This document shows positions 16,928-25,481 of a DNA stretch of 33,320 nucleotides, in pieces. The stretch comes from an uncultured Phocaeicola sp. (GTDB taxonomy: Bacteria > Bacteroidota > Bacteroidia > Bacteroidales > Bacteroidaceae). How positions within the stretch are numbered: the first letter of the stretch is position 1; each line of letters starts with the position of its first letter. Location: the NCBI GenBank assembly GCA_948579315.1, contig CAPAOL010000039.1, forward strand, positions 1 to 33,320. The letters are read 5' to 3'. The notes under the pieces are model-generated. The model saw only the letters and a list, made by a program, of their open reading frames with translations. It did no database searches and was not told where the DNA came from. The position numbers were made by a program, and so were the translations under genes.

Positions 16928-18346
16928 TCAAGTCCTCCAAAAACATTTTAATTTAGTAAATAATATGGTTATTAATAAAGCCAGAGAAGTTACGATGACT
17001 CCCCGTAAAAAGCCCAGCCAGGCATTTTGATCCAGATAGGAAAGATAGGTTCCCAATCCTGCCAGATTCAATAAAGGTAATACTACCAGCTGGGTGGATA
17101 CGTATGCAATCATCGGATTCTGCCCTGCATATTCCAATGGACGGGTCAAGCGGGACCAAGAATAAATGTCGCACATAATAGAAAATGCAATCATCGCCAT
17201 AAAGGCAAGTCCCGATGCAAGGAAGTAATAGCTGTACGTAGAAGGATCTTTCCGGATTCCCCCTTCGTATGCTTCAAAAGCCAGCCCTAATAATATCAGA
17301 TAAGTTCCTGCTCTGAAGAGTTTATACCAGTAACTGGTGTTTTTTCCTTCCACCTGCAAGAGAATGTAGAGAATGCATAATATAGCGATTGTACCCGCTA
17401 AATTGAGAACAAGAAAACGCATATAAAGTCCATATAAATTAAATACGATCAGTCCGATAGTCAATAAGAGTATCCATGGCATTCTTTTGCGTTCGTCTTT
17501 ATTGTCGTTAACGGGTATCGTGCTTTTGCAGTGTAACCACTCGTGCAGATATTCTCCGGCAATGCTACCGGGAATTACGATAAACAGATACTTCAGATAG
17601 GAGAACTTATACATCCACGGCAAGGGCGAGAACGCCATCAGGCTATGATTCCATGATTCTGCGTTTTCATTTCCCAGGAACACTGCCATGATAAAAGGCA
17701 ATATTGCTATACGAATCCATGGTTTATTGATCGTTAGTGTATAAATCAGTGAACCGAAAATGGCCATATTAGCCAATACCAGAATGATAATATTACTATA
17801 GCTCAGACTGAATGTCCGTCCATCGGCATAGTCGATATTCAGCAGCATGAACACTCCCGTTGCATAAGCCAGTATTTTAATCAGCATCCTTACGTATTCC
17901 GGCATCTTGAACGGAATCCTCATGAACATGGGAAACATCAAGGCAAAACCTCCCAATGCAATGAGCCATGAGCGGACATCCTGAGGAGAAGATACTACCC
18001 ACGGGTATATATGCTGAATAAAAATAGCGAAGAAAGTCAGCCGGAAACCTCTTAAAATGCTGTCGTATATCATTCTCCGGCGGGAGCTGCCCTTTCTGTA
18101 TTTGTTACCTATTGAAAAAGGGAAGGCAGCTCCCATTGCAAACAGGAAGAAAGGAAACACCAGGTCAACCCAGGTGATCCCATATATAGAACCATCAAAA
18201 ACAAAGTTGGAACGGGGACCTACCTGGGCATGATACATCCATCCGGGAAGCACTCCCCAGGCAATGCTGCCGGAGAGAACCATTGTCAGAATGGCATACC
18301 CACGCAGGGCATCCAAAGAAGAAGCTCGTGTACTGTTGTTATTCAT
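16928..18346 (-). CDS. DUF5009 membrane acyltransferase, HGSNAT-like
   Basis: Polytopic inner-membrane protein, 472 aa with about ten to twelve hydrophobic segments. The start of the domain reads SSLDALRGYAIL (9-20), and WVDLVFPFFLFAMG (59-72) closely resembles the matching segment of human heparan-alpha-glucosaminide N-acetyltransferase (HGSNAT). A histidine (His39, MYHAQ) lies in the loop between them, roughly where HGSNAT has its active-site histidine. HGSNAT moves acetyl from cytosolic acetyl-CoA across the membrane onto terminal alpha-glucosamine. By analogy this protein may acylate a sugar in the periplasm so that an enzyme such as GH89 can remove it; that is inference. It lies 13 bp after the sialate O-acetylesterase and 3 bp before DUF2233. 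A broken second copy lies at 14238-14404. Confidence 0.85.
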   Translation of the reverse strand: MNNNSTRASSLDALRGYAILTMVLSGSIAWGVLPGWMYHAQVGPRSNFVFDGSIYGITWVDLVFPFFLFAMGAAFPFSIGNKYRKGSSRRRMIYDSILRGFRLTFFAIFIQHIYPWVVSSPQDVRSWLIALGGFALMFPMFMRIPFKMPEYVRMLIKILAYATGVFMLLNIDYADGRTFSLSYSNIIILVLANMAIFGSLIYTLTINKPWIRIAILPFIMAVFLGNENAESWNHSLMAFSPLPWMYKFSYLKYLFIVIPGSIAGEYLHEWLHCKSTIPVNDNKDERKRMPWILLLTIGLIVFNLYGLYMRFLVLNLAGTIAILCILYILLQVEGKNTSYWYKLFRAGTYLILLGLAFEAYEGGIRKDPSTYSYYFLASGLAFMAMIAFSIMCDIYSWSRLTRPLEYAGQNPMIAYVSTQLVVLPLLNLAGLGTYLSYLDQNAWLGFLRGVIVTSLALLITILFTKLKCFWRT

Positions 18347-18359
18347 AATTTTCGTTTAA

Positions 18360-19781
18360 TTAATGTATTACGACCCGAAATGGAGAAGCAGGTATTTCTG
18401 CATTATTGAAAAGATCACCTTCCATATAATTGCGGAAACAATAACGCACTTCTACAGGATGAGGCACCGAATCATTCCATACTTTCACACGGGCAGAACC
18501 ATTGATTATTTCCGCTTCTGCCGGTACGATATTTCCCTTTTCGTCTACAAGTTCAAATCCCCTCAACTTTTGATTTTCAGGGATCAGTCCATCACTGCCA
18601 TGTTCAAAAGTGATTTCTACTACATTCTCTTTCAATTGATGACTTTTATACAAAGGACCTGCATACAGAAAACCTGCTTTGCCATAAGTCTTGGCAAGAG
18701 CCCAGTAAGCAAGGCGCTGACCGACTTTGATTTTGTAGGGAGGATGAATGAATTTTTCACTTCCTGCATCTGTTGTTGTGACCATACCAACATTAGGAAC
18801 TTCCTGCATTAATTCCAGTTGGCATTGACGGAACCATGCACGATCAAGCCTATCTTTACCTTCTGCCTGCCATGGAGTGATCTGGACATAGTATACAGGC
18901 ATTGCAGGACTATGAAAGAATTCTCTCCATTGGGCGACCATTGCGGGAAAGAGTTTTTTATAAAGAGCGGGATCGGCAGAATTGGATTCGCCCTGATACC
19001 AGATGACTCCTTTAACCGGAAATCCTTTCCACGGATTTACCATTGCATTCCATAATAAAGTAGGTGTGCCTGCAGGCCAATCGAACTTGGTTTGTCCAAT
19101 ATCCGGTAATTGAACTTCCGGAAATTGAGACAGTGTCTCTTTATCCATCCAAGTCTCTATCTTGGAAGCACTCCACGAGCAATGAATCAGTCCGACAGGA
19201 ATATCCAATGAACGTTGCAGCAAGTCTCCGAAAAAATAAGCGGTAGCACTAAAGTCACCGACTTCTTTCGGAGAAAGTTCCGACCAATGTCCCGTAATAC
19301 CTTCTTCCTTAGGAGTCGTGCTCCAATCTCTTTTGACTGTAAACAAGCGTAATTCCCGTTTGGAGTCGGCAGTTACGATATAGGGTTGTGAGCCATAAAC
19401 CGGCTGTCCCCGAAAACCTCTGACAGGCATTTCCATATTCGATTGGCCGGAACAGAACCACACTTCTCCCAGTAAGATGTTCTTTAATGTAAGTGCCTCT
19501 CCGTCAGAGAATGTAATAGTATAGGGACCTCCTGCTTCCGGAGTAGGAAGTTGAATATTCCAATTTCCATGCTGGTCACTTCGGGTTGTTAGCTTTCGGT
19601 GATTCCATGACGCTTCAATCGTAATTTTACTATTGGCGGAAGCTTTACCGTGGAAGGTCACTTCCGATTGTTGTTGCAACACCATGTTATCACCCCAGAT
19701 GGAAGTTAACCTGACTTTTGCCTGCATTCCCAATGGGAATAGCAGGCTGATAATCCATAGGTGGTATATGATATACTTCAT
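18360..19781 (-). CDS. Sialate O-acetylesterase (SASA family), exported
   Basis: Removes O-acetyl groups from sialic acids or other sugars. The 473 aa show signal peptide 1-21, an N-terminal beta-sandwich, then the SASA/SGNH-like domain: GEVWFCSGQSNMEMP with nucleophile Ser114, GVIWYQGESNSADP (258-271), and FIHPPYK with catalytic His346. The length is normal for single-copy Bacteroides members. It is 6 bp downstream of the GHL10-phosphoesterase gene and 13 bp upstream of DUF5009. Family members often act on 9-O-acetyl sialic acid, but no sialidase or sialic acid lyase lies in this window, so the real substrate may be another O-acetylated sugar. Location: periplasm. Confidence 0.93.
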   Translation of the reverse strand: MKYIIYHLWIISLLFPLGMQAKVRLTSIWGDNMVLQQQSEVTFHGKASANSKITIEASWNHRKLTTRSDQHGNWNIQLPTPEAGGPYTITFSDGEALTLKNILLGEVWFCSGQSNMEMPVRGFRGQPVYGSQPYIVTADSKRELRLFTVKRDWSTTPKEEGITGHWSELSPKEVGDFSATAYFFGDLLQRSLDIPVGLIHCSWSASKIETWMDKETLSQFPEVQLPDIGQTKFDWPAGTPTLLWNAMVNPWKGFPVKGVIWYQGESNSADPALYKKLFPAMVAQWREFFHSPAMPVYYVQITPWQAEGKDRLDRAWFRQCQLELMQEVPNVGMVTTTDAGSEKFIHPPYKIKVGQRLAYWALAKTYGKAGFLYAGPLYKSHQLKENVVEITFEHGSDGLIPENQKLRGFELVDEKGNIVPAEAEIINGSARVKVWNDSVPHPVEVRYCFRNYMEGDLFNNAEIPASPFRVVIH

Positions 19782-19787
19782 GAATCT

Positions 19788-22463
19788 TTATTTAGAAACG
19801 TTTTGCTGATACACTTTACCGAAACGGTCTGTTACTCTGATCTCTATTTTAGCTTTCGGATTACGGGGAGTGGCACGGAACATGTGTTCTGTACTTGTTG
19901 CTGATATCCAGCTCTGCATGGTGCTTTTTTTGTCTGTACATACTTGATGCGCATACGGGTCGACTCCGGTATATTGAGTCATGGTACCCATCACTTTTCC
20001 GTTTTCCAGCCATTCTACTTTCCACAGTTTATCCCAGTTCCAGACATTGGCAATAATATCTTTGGGGAATTCCTTAGATGTTCCTGCAGCATAGCTTCGA
20101 AACTGGTAGTCTTTCGGATGGCCGGCACTTTTATAGTACCATTTCACTTGGTTTCCGTCTACTTCGTAGACTCCGTATCCTTGTGGGGTGCCGTCGATGC
20201 AGACGTCCGCATGCCACCAGATACCACATACGGCAGCCGTATTGTGCTCCATTTGGTGATCGTTAAATACAATATTCGAGTTGGAATGAAGATGCCCCGT
20301 CAGGAAGTGTGTTTCATAGCCATTCAATAATTGATGAACCGCCTCAACATTGATCGTTTCTCCTGCCAACATGATATAGTCGTAATTAAAAGGTCTTTTC
20401 TGTTCCGTTATTCTCGTAGGAATATGCGTTATGAAAAAGACTAATGTACCTTTAGGGACATAAGACAGATCTTCTTCCAACCATTTGAAAGTAGTTTCAT
20501 CTACATAGCCGATATAGAAGTATTCACGTCCTACATAAAAGTTGTTGTTGATAACAATATAGTGGGCATTTCCTTTGTTGAATGAGTAGTGGGTAGGGCC
20601 GAAATATCCTTCGAAAGTCCGGTACGACGTTTCATGAGTAGCTCCATTATAATCCATATCATGATTACCGATTGCACGATATATGGGGATATCCAGTTTC
20701 TTTGCCTTATCGATATAAGGTGGAAAGAAAGTAGCTGGTGTGTCCCAAAAGAGGTCTCCACAATTCAGACCGAATACATCACGATCCGAATATTGATTGA
20801 TTAACTGTTTGTAGTCATCAATGATGGGAGCGTACAGATCCCAGTGCTCTTTCAGACCGGCCTGCACATCCGCTTCCAGCACAAACAAGTGTTTATTGTC
20901 GTTTTTAGGATTCTTCTTCAGACGGAAATTATACTCATTCGTCTTGTTCAGATCAATTTCCTGATAGAATCGGGGAATCGTTTGTTCACAATCCGTCAAG
21001 TATCCAGCAGGAGTCGTGATATATACAAAGCGTGTGTTTCCGAGATTGGGCAGATGGTAAATACCGTTCTTGTCTGTAGTGACACAACGCTGTCCGTCTG
21101 TCACTACCACATTGGCTATACCTTTGCCATCGCAAGTAACGGTTCCTTTGATCATTCGCGCTTCATCCAGCTTAGTTTCGTCTAGTGCTTCTTTTAGTTC
21201 GTCCCACCATCCGTTGCGGATAATGTGTACAATGTCGAAAATCATCACACCGTCCGATTCTTTCAAGTTCATACGGACTGCTTTCTGGAATTGGTTTACA
21301 TCCCGTTTGTAGTCTTCCACATACAGACCACCGCATACAGGCACCGCATCTTTCAGCAAGTATTTGGAATATTTGCAACCGCCTTCTACACATAAATATT
21401 CTCCGGTAGAAAACTCGCTGTCTGTTTCATTCTTAAATTTACCGGAAGATTTATAATAATCATCCAGCGTTACATTCCAGTAGTAATTGCCATTTGTATA
21501 GAAATCCAGTAACTCTGCAAAGCCATAATTCTTATAGTCAGGAGTAGCCCAATTGAAGTCCTTGCTGACATCATAATTGCGGCTTGCCCAGTTGACACCT
21601 ACTTCAAAGTAAGTGGGATACCATGCACCTGTATAAGCAGCCAACATACATTCCGGCTTTATCTTTTTGATGGAAGTACGTACGTCTTTTATAAAGTTAT
21701 ATATAACAGAAGCTCTCCACGTCAGCCATTGATGATAGTATGGTCCACCCACACGGTCTATGCCTCCTTCAGCATTAGGGCGCCACTCAAAAATATCTTC
21801 CGGAAACTTCTCTACTTTCTTTCCGATGAATTTCTCAAACATCTTCTTTGACTCAGGAGAAAAGTCCGAATCAATACAATCATATCGTGCACGGTCAAGC
21901 ATGATGCCGTCAAATGCATAATTCCTGACAACTTCTTTGATCACATCAATCTCATACTTCTGCACTTCTTTCAGTGCCGGATTCAGGAACATGGTAGGCT
22001 TTCCTTCTATTTCCGTTACAGGAAGCAGTCCTTTGCGCGGTACATAATTGATAGCCTGCCACTTTTTGTGTTTATCGAAGATGTCGCCACGTTTCACGAT
22101 ATTCTGTCCGTCAGCAAATATATTCATTCCGGCAAAGATGACCATATTGCGGGCATGGGCAGCTTCGATAAAGGTACCGATAAAGTCAAAATCCGGACGG
22201 TCGAAGTTTTTCCAGTTCTTTTTCTGTGCGGCATATTTGCTGGGATATAATACTTCACCCGTATTGTCTTTTATATCCAATACCAGATGCGTGATACCTG
22301 CTTCATGACATTTGTCTACATAGTAGCGAATTGAATCGGGGTAGCTGAAACGTTGGAAATTGGCCGAACAGTCTAACCACATTACTTTTGGCTTTCCCGA
22401 GGCAAATGCCAGAATGCCTATCCATAATAAAAGGGAGATAATTGAGAATCTTTTCATATTCAT
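19788..22463 (-). CDS. GHL10-family barrel fused to calcineurin-like metallophosphoesterase
   Basis: An 891-aa exported fusion with signal peptide 1-22 (a second in-frame ATG at codon 3 is equally likely). Residues about 25-428 form a GHL10 (DUF187) glycoside-hydrolase-like barrel sharing DGIMLDRARYD (185-195), GAWYPTYFEVGVNWAS (279-294) and CVEGG (Glu360) with the two upstream paralogues. Residues about 435-515 form an N-terminal beta-domain (MetallophosN-like). The phosphoesterase domain follows: ADVQ (531-534), GDLFWD (569-574), GNHD (599-602), THIP (679-682), GHLH (723-726). A C-terminal MetallophosC-like domain ends near 885. Motif I is D-x-Q rather than the usual D-x-H; the other metal ligands are present. 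Both chemistries on one chain suggest successive cuts on a phosphate-bearing glycan, an inference. It lies 17 bp after the previous GHL10 gene. Confidence 0.9.
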   Translation of the reverse strand: MNMKRFSIISLLLWIGILAFASGKPKVMWLDCSANFQRFSYPDSIRYYVDKCHEAGITHLVLDIKDNTGEVLYPSKYAAQKKNWKNFDRPDFDFIGTFIEAAHARNMVIFAGMNIFADGQNIVKRGDIFDKHKKWQAINYVPRKGLLPVTEIEGKPTMFLNPALKEVQKYEIDVIKEVVRNYAFDGIMLDRARYDCIDSDFSPESKKMFEKFIGKKVEKFPEDIFEWRPNAEGGIDRVGGPYYHQWLTWRASVIYNFIKDVRTSIKKIKPECMLAAYTGAWYPTYFEVGVNWASRNYDVSKDFNWATPDYKNYGFAELLDFYTNGNYYWNVTLDDYYKSSGKFKNETDSEFSTGEYLCVEGGCKYSKYLLKDAVPVCGGLYVEDYKRDVNQFQKAVRMNLKESDGVMIFDIVHIIRNGWWDELKEALDETKLDEARMIKGTVTCDGKGIANVVVTDGQRCVTTDKNGIYHLPNLGNTRFVYITTPAGYLTDCEQTIPRFYQEIDLNKTNEYNFRLKKNPKNDNKHLFVLEADVQAGLKEHWDLYAPIIDDYKQLINQYSDRDVFGLNCGDLFWDTPATFFPPYIDKAKKLDIPIYRAIGNHDMDYNGATHETSYRTFEGYFGPTHYSFNKGNAHYIVINNNFYVGREYFYIGYVDETTFKWLEEDLSYVPKGTLVFFITHIPTRITEQKRPFNYDYIMLAGETINVEAVHQLLNGYETHFLTGHLHSNSNIVFNDHQMEHNTAAVCGIWWHADVCIDGTPQGYGVYEVDGNQVKWYYKSAGHPKDYQFRSYAAGTSKEFPKDIIANVWNWDKLWKVEWLENGKVMGTMTQYTGVDPYAHQVCTDKKSTMQSWISATSTEHMFRATPRNPKAKIEIRVTDRFGKVYQQNVSK

Positions 22464-22480
22464 AGTGTATTCTTTCGATT

Positions 22481-23803
22481 TTACTTCAGAGCTCCTCCGG
22501 CTCTCATTCCGTTTTCAACTTCTTTCCATAATCCTTTGTTGATGATATGTACAATGTCGAATACCATCAGTCCGTCGGAAGCTTTCAGGTTCATTTCTAT
22601 GGTTGCGGATAATTTGGCGGGATTGTCATAGAATTGATCCACTAGAATACCACCCATAAATTTATTATCTTTCATGATATTGCGTAGTTTCTGACAAGAA
22701 CCTTCAACGGAATACCACGTACCGCTTTGTGCCTGTGAATCTGTTTCGTTCCATACGCTCTTTTTGTTTTTCAGAGATTCTTCTATGGTGATATCGGTAT
22801 AATAATTGCCGGTAGTATATAAGTCCATCAGTTCGGCATAACCGTAATTCTGATATTCGGGAGTAGCCCAGTCAAAATCTTCGCTCGGATCGTACTTCTT
22901 GCTCGCAAAGTTTACGCCTACTTCATAATAAGAAGGATACCATGCTCCGGTGTATGTACCGAAAGAAATATCCGGATTCACTTTCTTTACTTCATTCCGG
23001 GCACGAGCCATGAAGTCGTAGATGTTCTTGGTGCGCCATTCAATCCATTTCAGGAAATGTTTTCCGCGTTCGGGATAGTATTTATCATTCTCGTCCTTTT
23101 TCCATTCGAAGATGTCTTCCGGAAACTTTTCTACTTTCTGCCCGATATACGCTTCGAACTTCTGACGGGAAAGGTCTGAAAAGTCTGCCGTTATACCATC
23201 ATAGCGTACACGGTCCAGCACCAATCCGTCCAGATCGGGATAACGTTTCACTAAATCCTTGAGAACATTCAATATATGTGTCTGAAACTCCTCATTGATA
23301 GGATTAACCATTGCCGAATATTTCTTCTTTTCGTTGGTGATGGAGGTGATTCCTTCCGGAGTGTATACTGTCGATGCCCATTCAGGATGCGTGGAATAGA
23401 CTAATCCACGGTCGAAATAATTGTGTCCTGCGACAAAGACGTTGAGGGAAGCATGTACTTCTATACCCAGTTCATGGGCTTTTTGGATGAAATGCCCTAA
23501 GTAATTGAAGTCTTTGCGTTCATATCCATGCCATTCACGCATTTTAGGAGCAAACTCCGTATCGAACAGCACTTCTCCGGTGATGGGACGTACATCGACG
23601 ATAGCATGGGTGAAACCTAATGATTTTATTTTTGTCAGATAGTAATCAATGGAGTCAGGATTGCTAAAACGTTCAAAGTTTGCTTCCGCATCAAACCACA
23701 TCAAAGCGGGCTTGCTATTTTCCACTTGGGTAGCCGAATTTTTGCATGCTCCCAATGCAATGATTAACAGACTTGATAAAAGTACTATTGTTATTTTTCT
23801 CAT
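22481..23803 (-). CDS. GHL10 (DUF187) glycoside-hydrolase-like lipoprotein, paralogue A
   Basis: 440 aa, lipobox LGAC (Cys20), single GHL10 barrel from about 32 to 430. Shared elements with the neighbouring fusion: DGLVLDRVRYDGITADFSD (192-210), KVEKFPEDIFEW (223-234), TGAWYPSYYEVGVNFAS (285-301), NYGYAELMDLYTTGNYY (319-335), SVEGSC (Glu367) and a C-terminal DGLMVFDIVHIINKG. The Asp197 and Glu367 positions are conserved in all three copies and are the best candidates for catalysis, though the family mechanism is not established. The high similarity to the fusion's barrel marks a tandem duplication. Location: probably periplasmic or outer-membrane face. The activity is unknown; no substrate can be named. 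Confidence 0.88.
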   Translation of the reverse strand: MRKITIVLLSSLLIIALGACKNSATQVENSKPALMWFDAEANFERFSNPDSIDYYLTKIKSLGFTHAIVDVRPITGEVLFDTEFAPKMREWHGYERKDFNYLGHFIQKAHELGIEVHASLNVFVAGHNYFDRGLVYSTHPEWASTVYTPEGITSITNEKKKYSAMVNPINEEFQTHILNVLKDLVKRYPDLDGLVLDRVRYDGITADFSDLSRQKFEAYIGQKVEKFPEDIFEWKKDENDKYYPERGKHFLKWIEWRTKNIYDFMARARNEVKKVNPDISFGTYTGAWYPSYYEVGVNFASKKYDPSEDFDWATPEYQNYGYAELMDLYTTGNYYTDITIEESLKNKKSVWNETDSQAQSGTWYSVEGSCQKLRNIMKDNKFMGGILVDQFYDNPAKLSATIEMNLKASDGLMVFDIVHIINKGLWKEVENGMRAGGALK

Positions 23804-23836
23804 ACGATCATATTCTAATGTGTTGGTTATTCTTTT

Positions 23837-25219
23837 TTATTCAATTGCGAGTTTGATGCCTTCTTTGGCATATTGCCATTGATCGGCTTTCTTCAGATGA
23901 ATCATGTCGAACAGAAAATATCCGTCGCAAACATTCATACATGCCTTTACAGATTGTACGATTGCCTGATTTTCTTGTTCCTGAGTAGCCTGATTATTGG
24001 TATCCCAGTTTCCTACATCCGGACCTCCGGCTACAATGGGGCATTCTCCTTTTATTTTATCTTTAGCCAATGAACAGAACCCTTCCATAGTCCATTCCGT
24101 CGTGCCGTGCACCTTTAGCGGTGAAGCATAGGCACCGATCAGTATTTGATCCATACAGGCGGCGTAGCCGTAGTTTTTATATTTGCTTGTCGCCCAGTTG
24201 TAATAACGCGAGGTATCATAAGTGGAAGCTGCCCAGTTGACACCTACATCATAATAGGTAGAATACCAACCACCTACATAAACTCCGAATTTGATGCCGG
24301 GTTTCACTCCTTTTACAGCAGTACGTGCTTTCTGCATGAAGTCATAAATCACTTTTGCACGGAATTCCAACCACTTAGTCAGATATTTAGGATAGGTGGC
24401 AGGAAGACTGGAAGCACCCGGTGCCAGAATGTCGTCCGGGTAGTTGGGGATTTTTATACCTCCCATGTAATTCTCGAATTGCTTACGGGACTCGTCAGAA
24501 AAATCGGCTTGCAAATTGAGGAAACGTCCACGGTCTAAGAATATACCGTCCAGATCATAACTTGCAAGATCCTTCAGCAAGTCACAAAGGAACGTTTGTA
24601 CTTCCGGATGGGCAGGATTGAAAAACTTGGTACTTTCACTGGTATTCATAACGCTCGTAATCCCTACCTGCATGTTCATCTGTGTTGCCCACTCTGCCTT
24701 AGACTGATCTCTATACAATAGTCCTGTGCCTCCGTCGATTTGATTTCCACCGACAAAAGTATTGATGGCAGCATGAATACGAAGTCCCTGTTTGCGTGCT
24801 TCGTCAACGAAGGCCTGCAAATAGTCCCATGTTGCCGTTCTTTCTACTTTGGTATAATTGCTTCCGATCCAGGCATACATGAATTTGACTTGATCTACCA
24901 GATTCGTTTTAAATAGAACATCTCCAGTAGTGGGACGTACGTCTACTACAATATCTGTGAACCCCGCATCTTTGGCTAAAGCCAGATCACGAGCTATATT
25001 TTCTTTGCTGTTGGCAAAATCGGGAAAGTTGGCAGCCGCGTCAATCCAGATATAACGGGGTTTGGAAGCATTAGGATTCTCTGTCGGTTCTTCGTCTTCT
25101 CCACCGCTGGTGTCTCCCCAATAATCTTTTGAGTCGTTGCCGCCACATGCCATGCACAAGCAGGCAGCTATTCCTCCCATAAATGTTTTTAGTATGTTTT
25201 TCTTAACATTCATTCTCAT
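23837..25219 (-). CDS. GHL10 (DUF187) glycoside-hydrolase-like lipoprotein, paralogue B (divergent)
   Basis: 460 aa, with lipoprotein signal (lipobox IAAC at Cys20 or CMAC at Cys25), a short acidic linker (36-49), then a GHL10 barrel (about 55-450). Shared with its two paralogues: WIDAAANFPDF (58-68), VVDVRPTTGDVLF (91-103), DGIFLDRGRF (224-233, Asp229), YDVGVNWAASTYD (323-335), MEGFC (Glu379) and a C-terminal DGYFLFDMIHL. It differs where the others agree: the RYD after LDR is RFL, and the TxGNYY block is IGAYA (361-365). This suggests another subsite or substrate. It follows the 221-bp palindromic element and is the first enzyme gene after the importer genes. An in-frame ATG at codon 3 is an alternative start. 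Confidence 0.87.
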   Translation of the reverse strand: MRMNVKKNILKTFMGGIAACLCMACGGNDSKDYWGDTSGGEDEEPTENPNASKPRYIWIDAAANFPDFANSKENIARDLALAKDAGFTDIVVDVRPTTGDVLFKTNLVDQVKFMYAWIGSNYTKVERTATWDYLQAFVDEARKQGLRIHAAINTFVGGNQIDGGTGLLYRDQSKAEWATQMNMQVGITSVMNTSESTKFFNPAHPEVQTFLCDLLKDLASYDLDGIFLDRGRFLNLQADFSDESRKQFENYMGGIKIPNYPDDILAPGASSLPATYPKYLTKWLEFRAKVIYDFMQKARTAVKGVKPGIKFGVYVGGWYSTYYDVGVNWAASTYDTSRYYNWATSKYKNYGYAACMDQILIGAYASPLKVHGTTEWTMEGFCSLAKDKIKGECPIVAGGPDVGNWDTNNQATQEQENQAIVQSVKACMNVCDGYFLFDMIHLKKADQWQYAKEGIKLAIE

Positions 25220-25238
25220 AAACTCAATATAAAATAAA

Positions 25239-25459
25239 AAGAGGCTGTCTAAAAAGTCGTCAGTAACTCTAACTCCTCTCCTTCGGGAAGGAGGGGTGTC
25301 CGAAGGACGGGGTGGTAGGATAAATGAGGTTCTTCCTATCTTGCTGTAGATGATAGACTTATGTATTTATATATATTTACCTACCACCTCCCCCTACGGG
25401 TACTCCTCCTTCCTGAAGGAGGAGAAGGATGATAGAACCGATTTTTCAGACAGCCTCTT
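25239..25459. repeat. 221-bp palindromic repeat element with terminal inverted repeats (MITE/REP-like)
   Basis: The ends are inverted copies: AAGAGGCTGTCTAAAAAGTC (from 25239) against the reverse complement of GATTTTTCAGACAGCCTCTT (to 25459), with two mismatches. Inner parts also pair: GGGGTGGTAGG (about 25309-25319) faces CCTACCACC (from about 25380), and each arm holds GC-rich hairpins, GTCC-GAA-GGAC (25298-25308) and a perfect 9-bp stem CTCCTCCTT / AAGGAGGAG (25403-25411, 25416-25424). About 60 AT-rich bases separate the arms. No open frame. A 7-bp CTCAATA directly abuts the right end (25460-25466) and recurs 9 bp outside the left end (25223-25229). It sits between the DUF5018 gene and the enzyme genes, 22 bp after a stop codon. 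Confidence 0.85.
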
Positions 25460-25481
25460 CTCAATAGATTACTAGTTATTT

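Noticed and set aside
18363..18812. 149-codon + strand frame under the sialate O-acetylesterase
   Set aside because: Antisense to a gene with complete catalytic motifs; no export signal or family match.
25239..25459. CRISPR or riboswitch reading of the GC-rich repeated segment
   Set aside because: There is one palindrome with paired arms, no regularly spaced direct repeats with unique spacers, and no known riboswitch core; it fits a MITE/REP-type element better.
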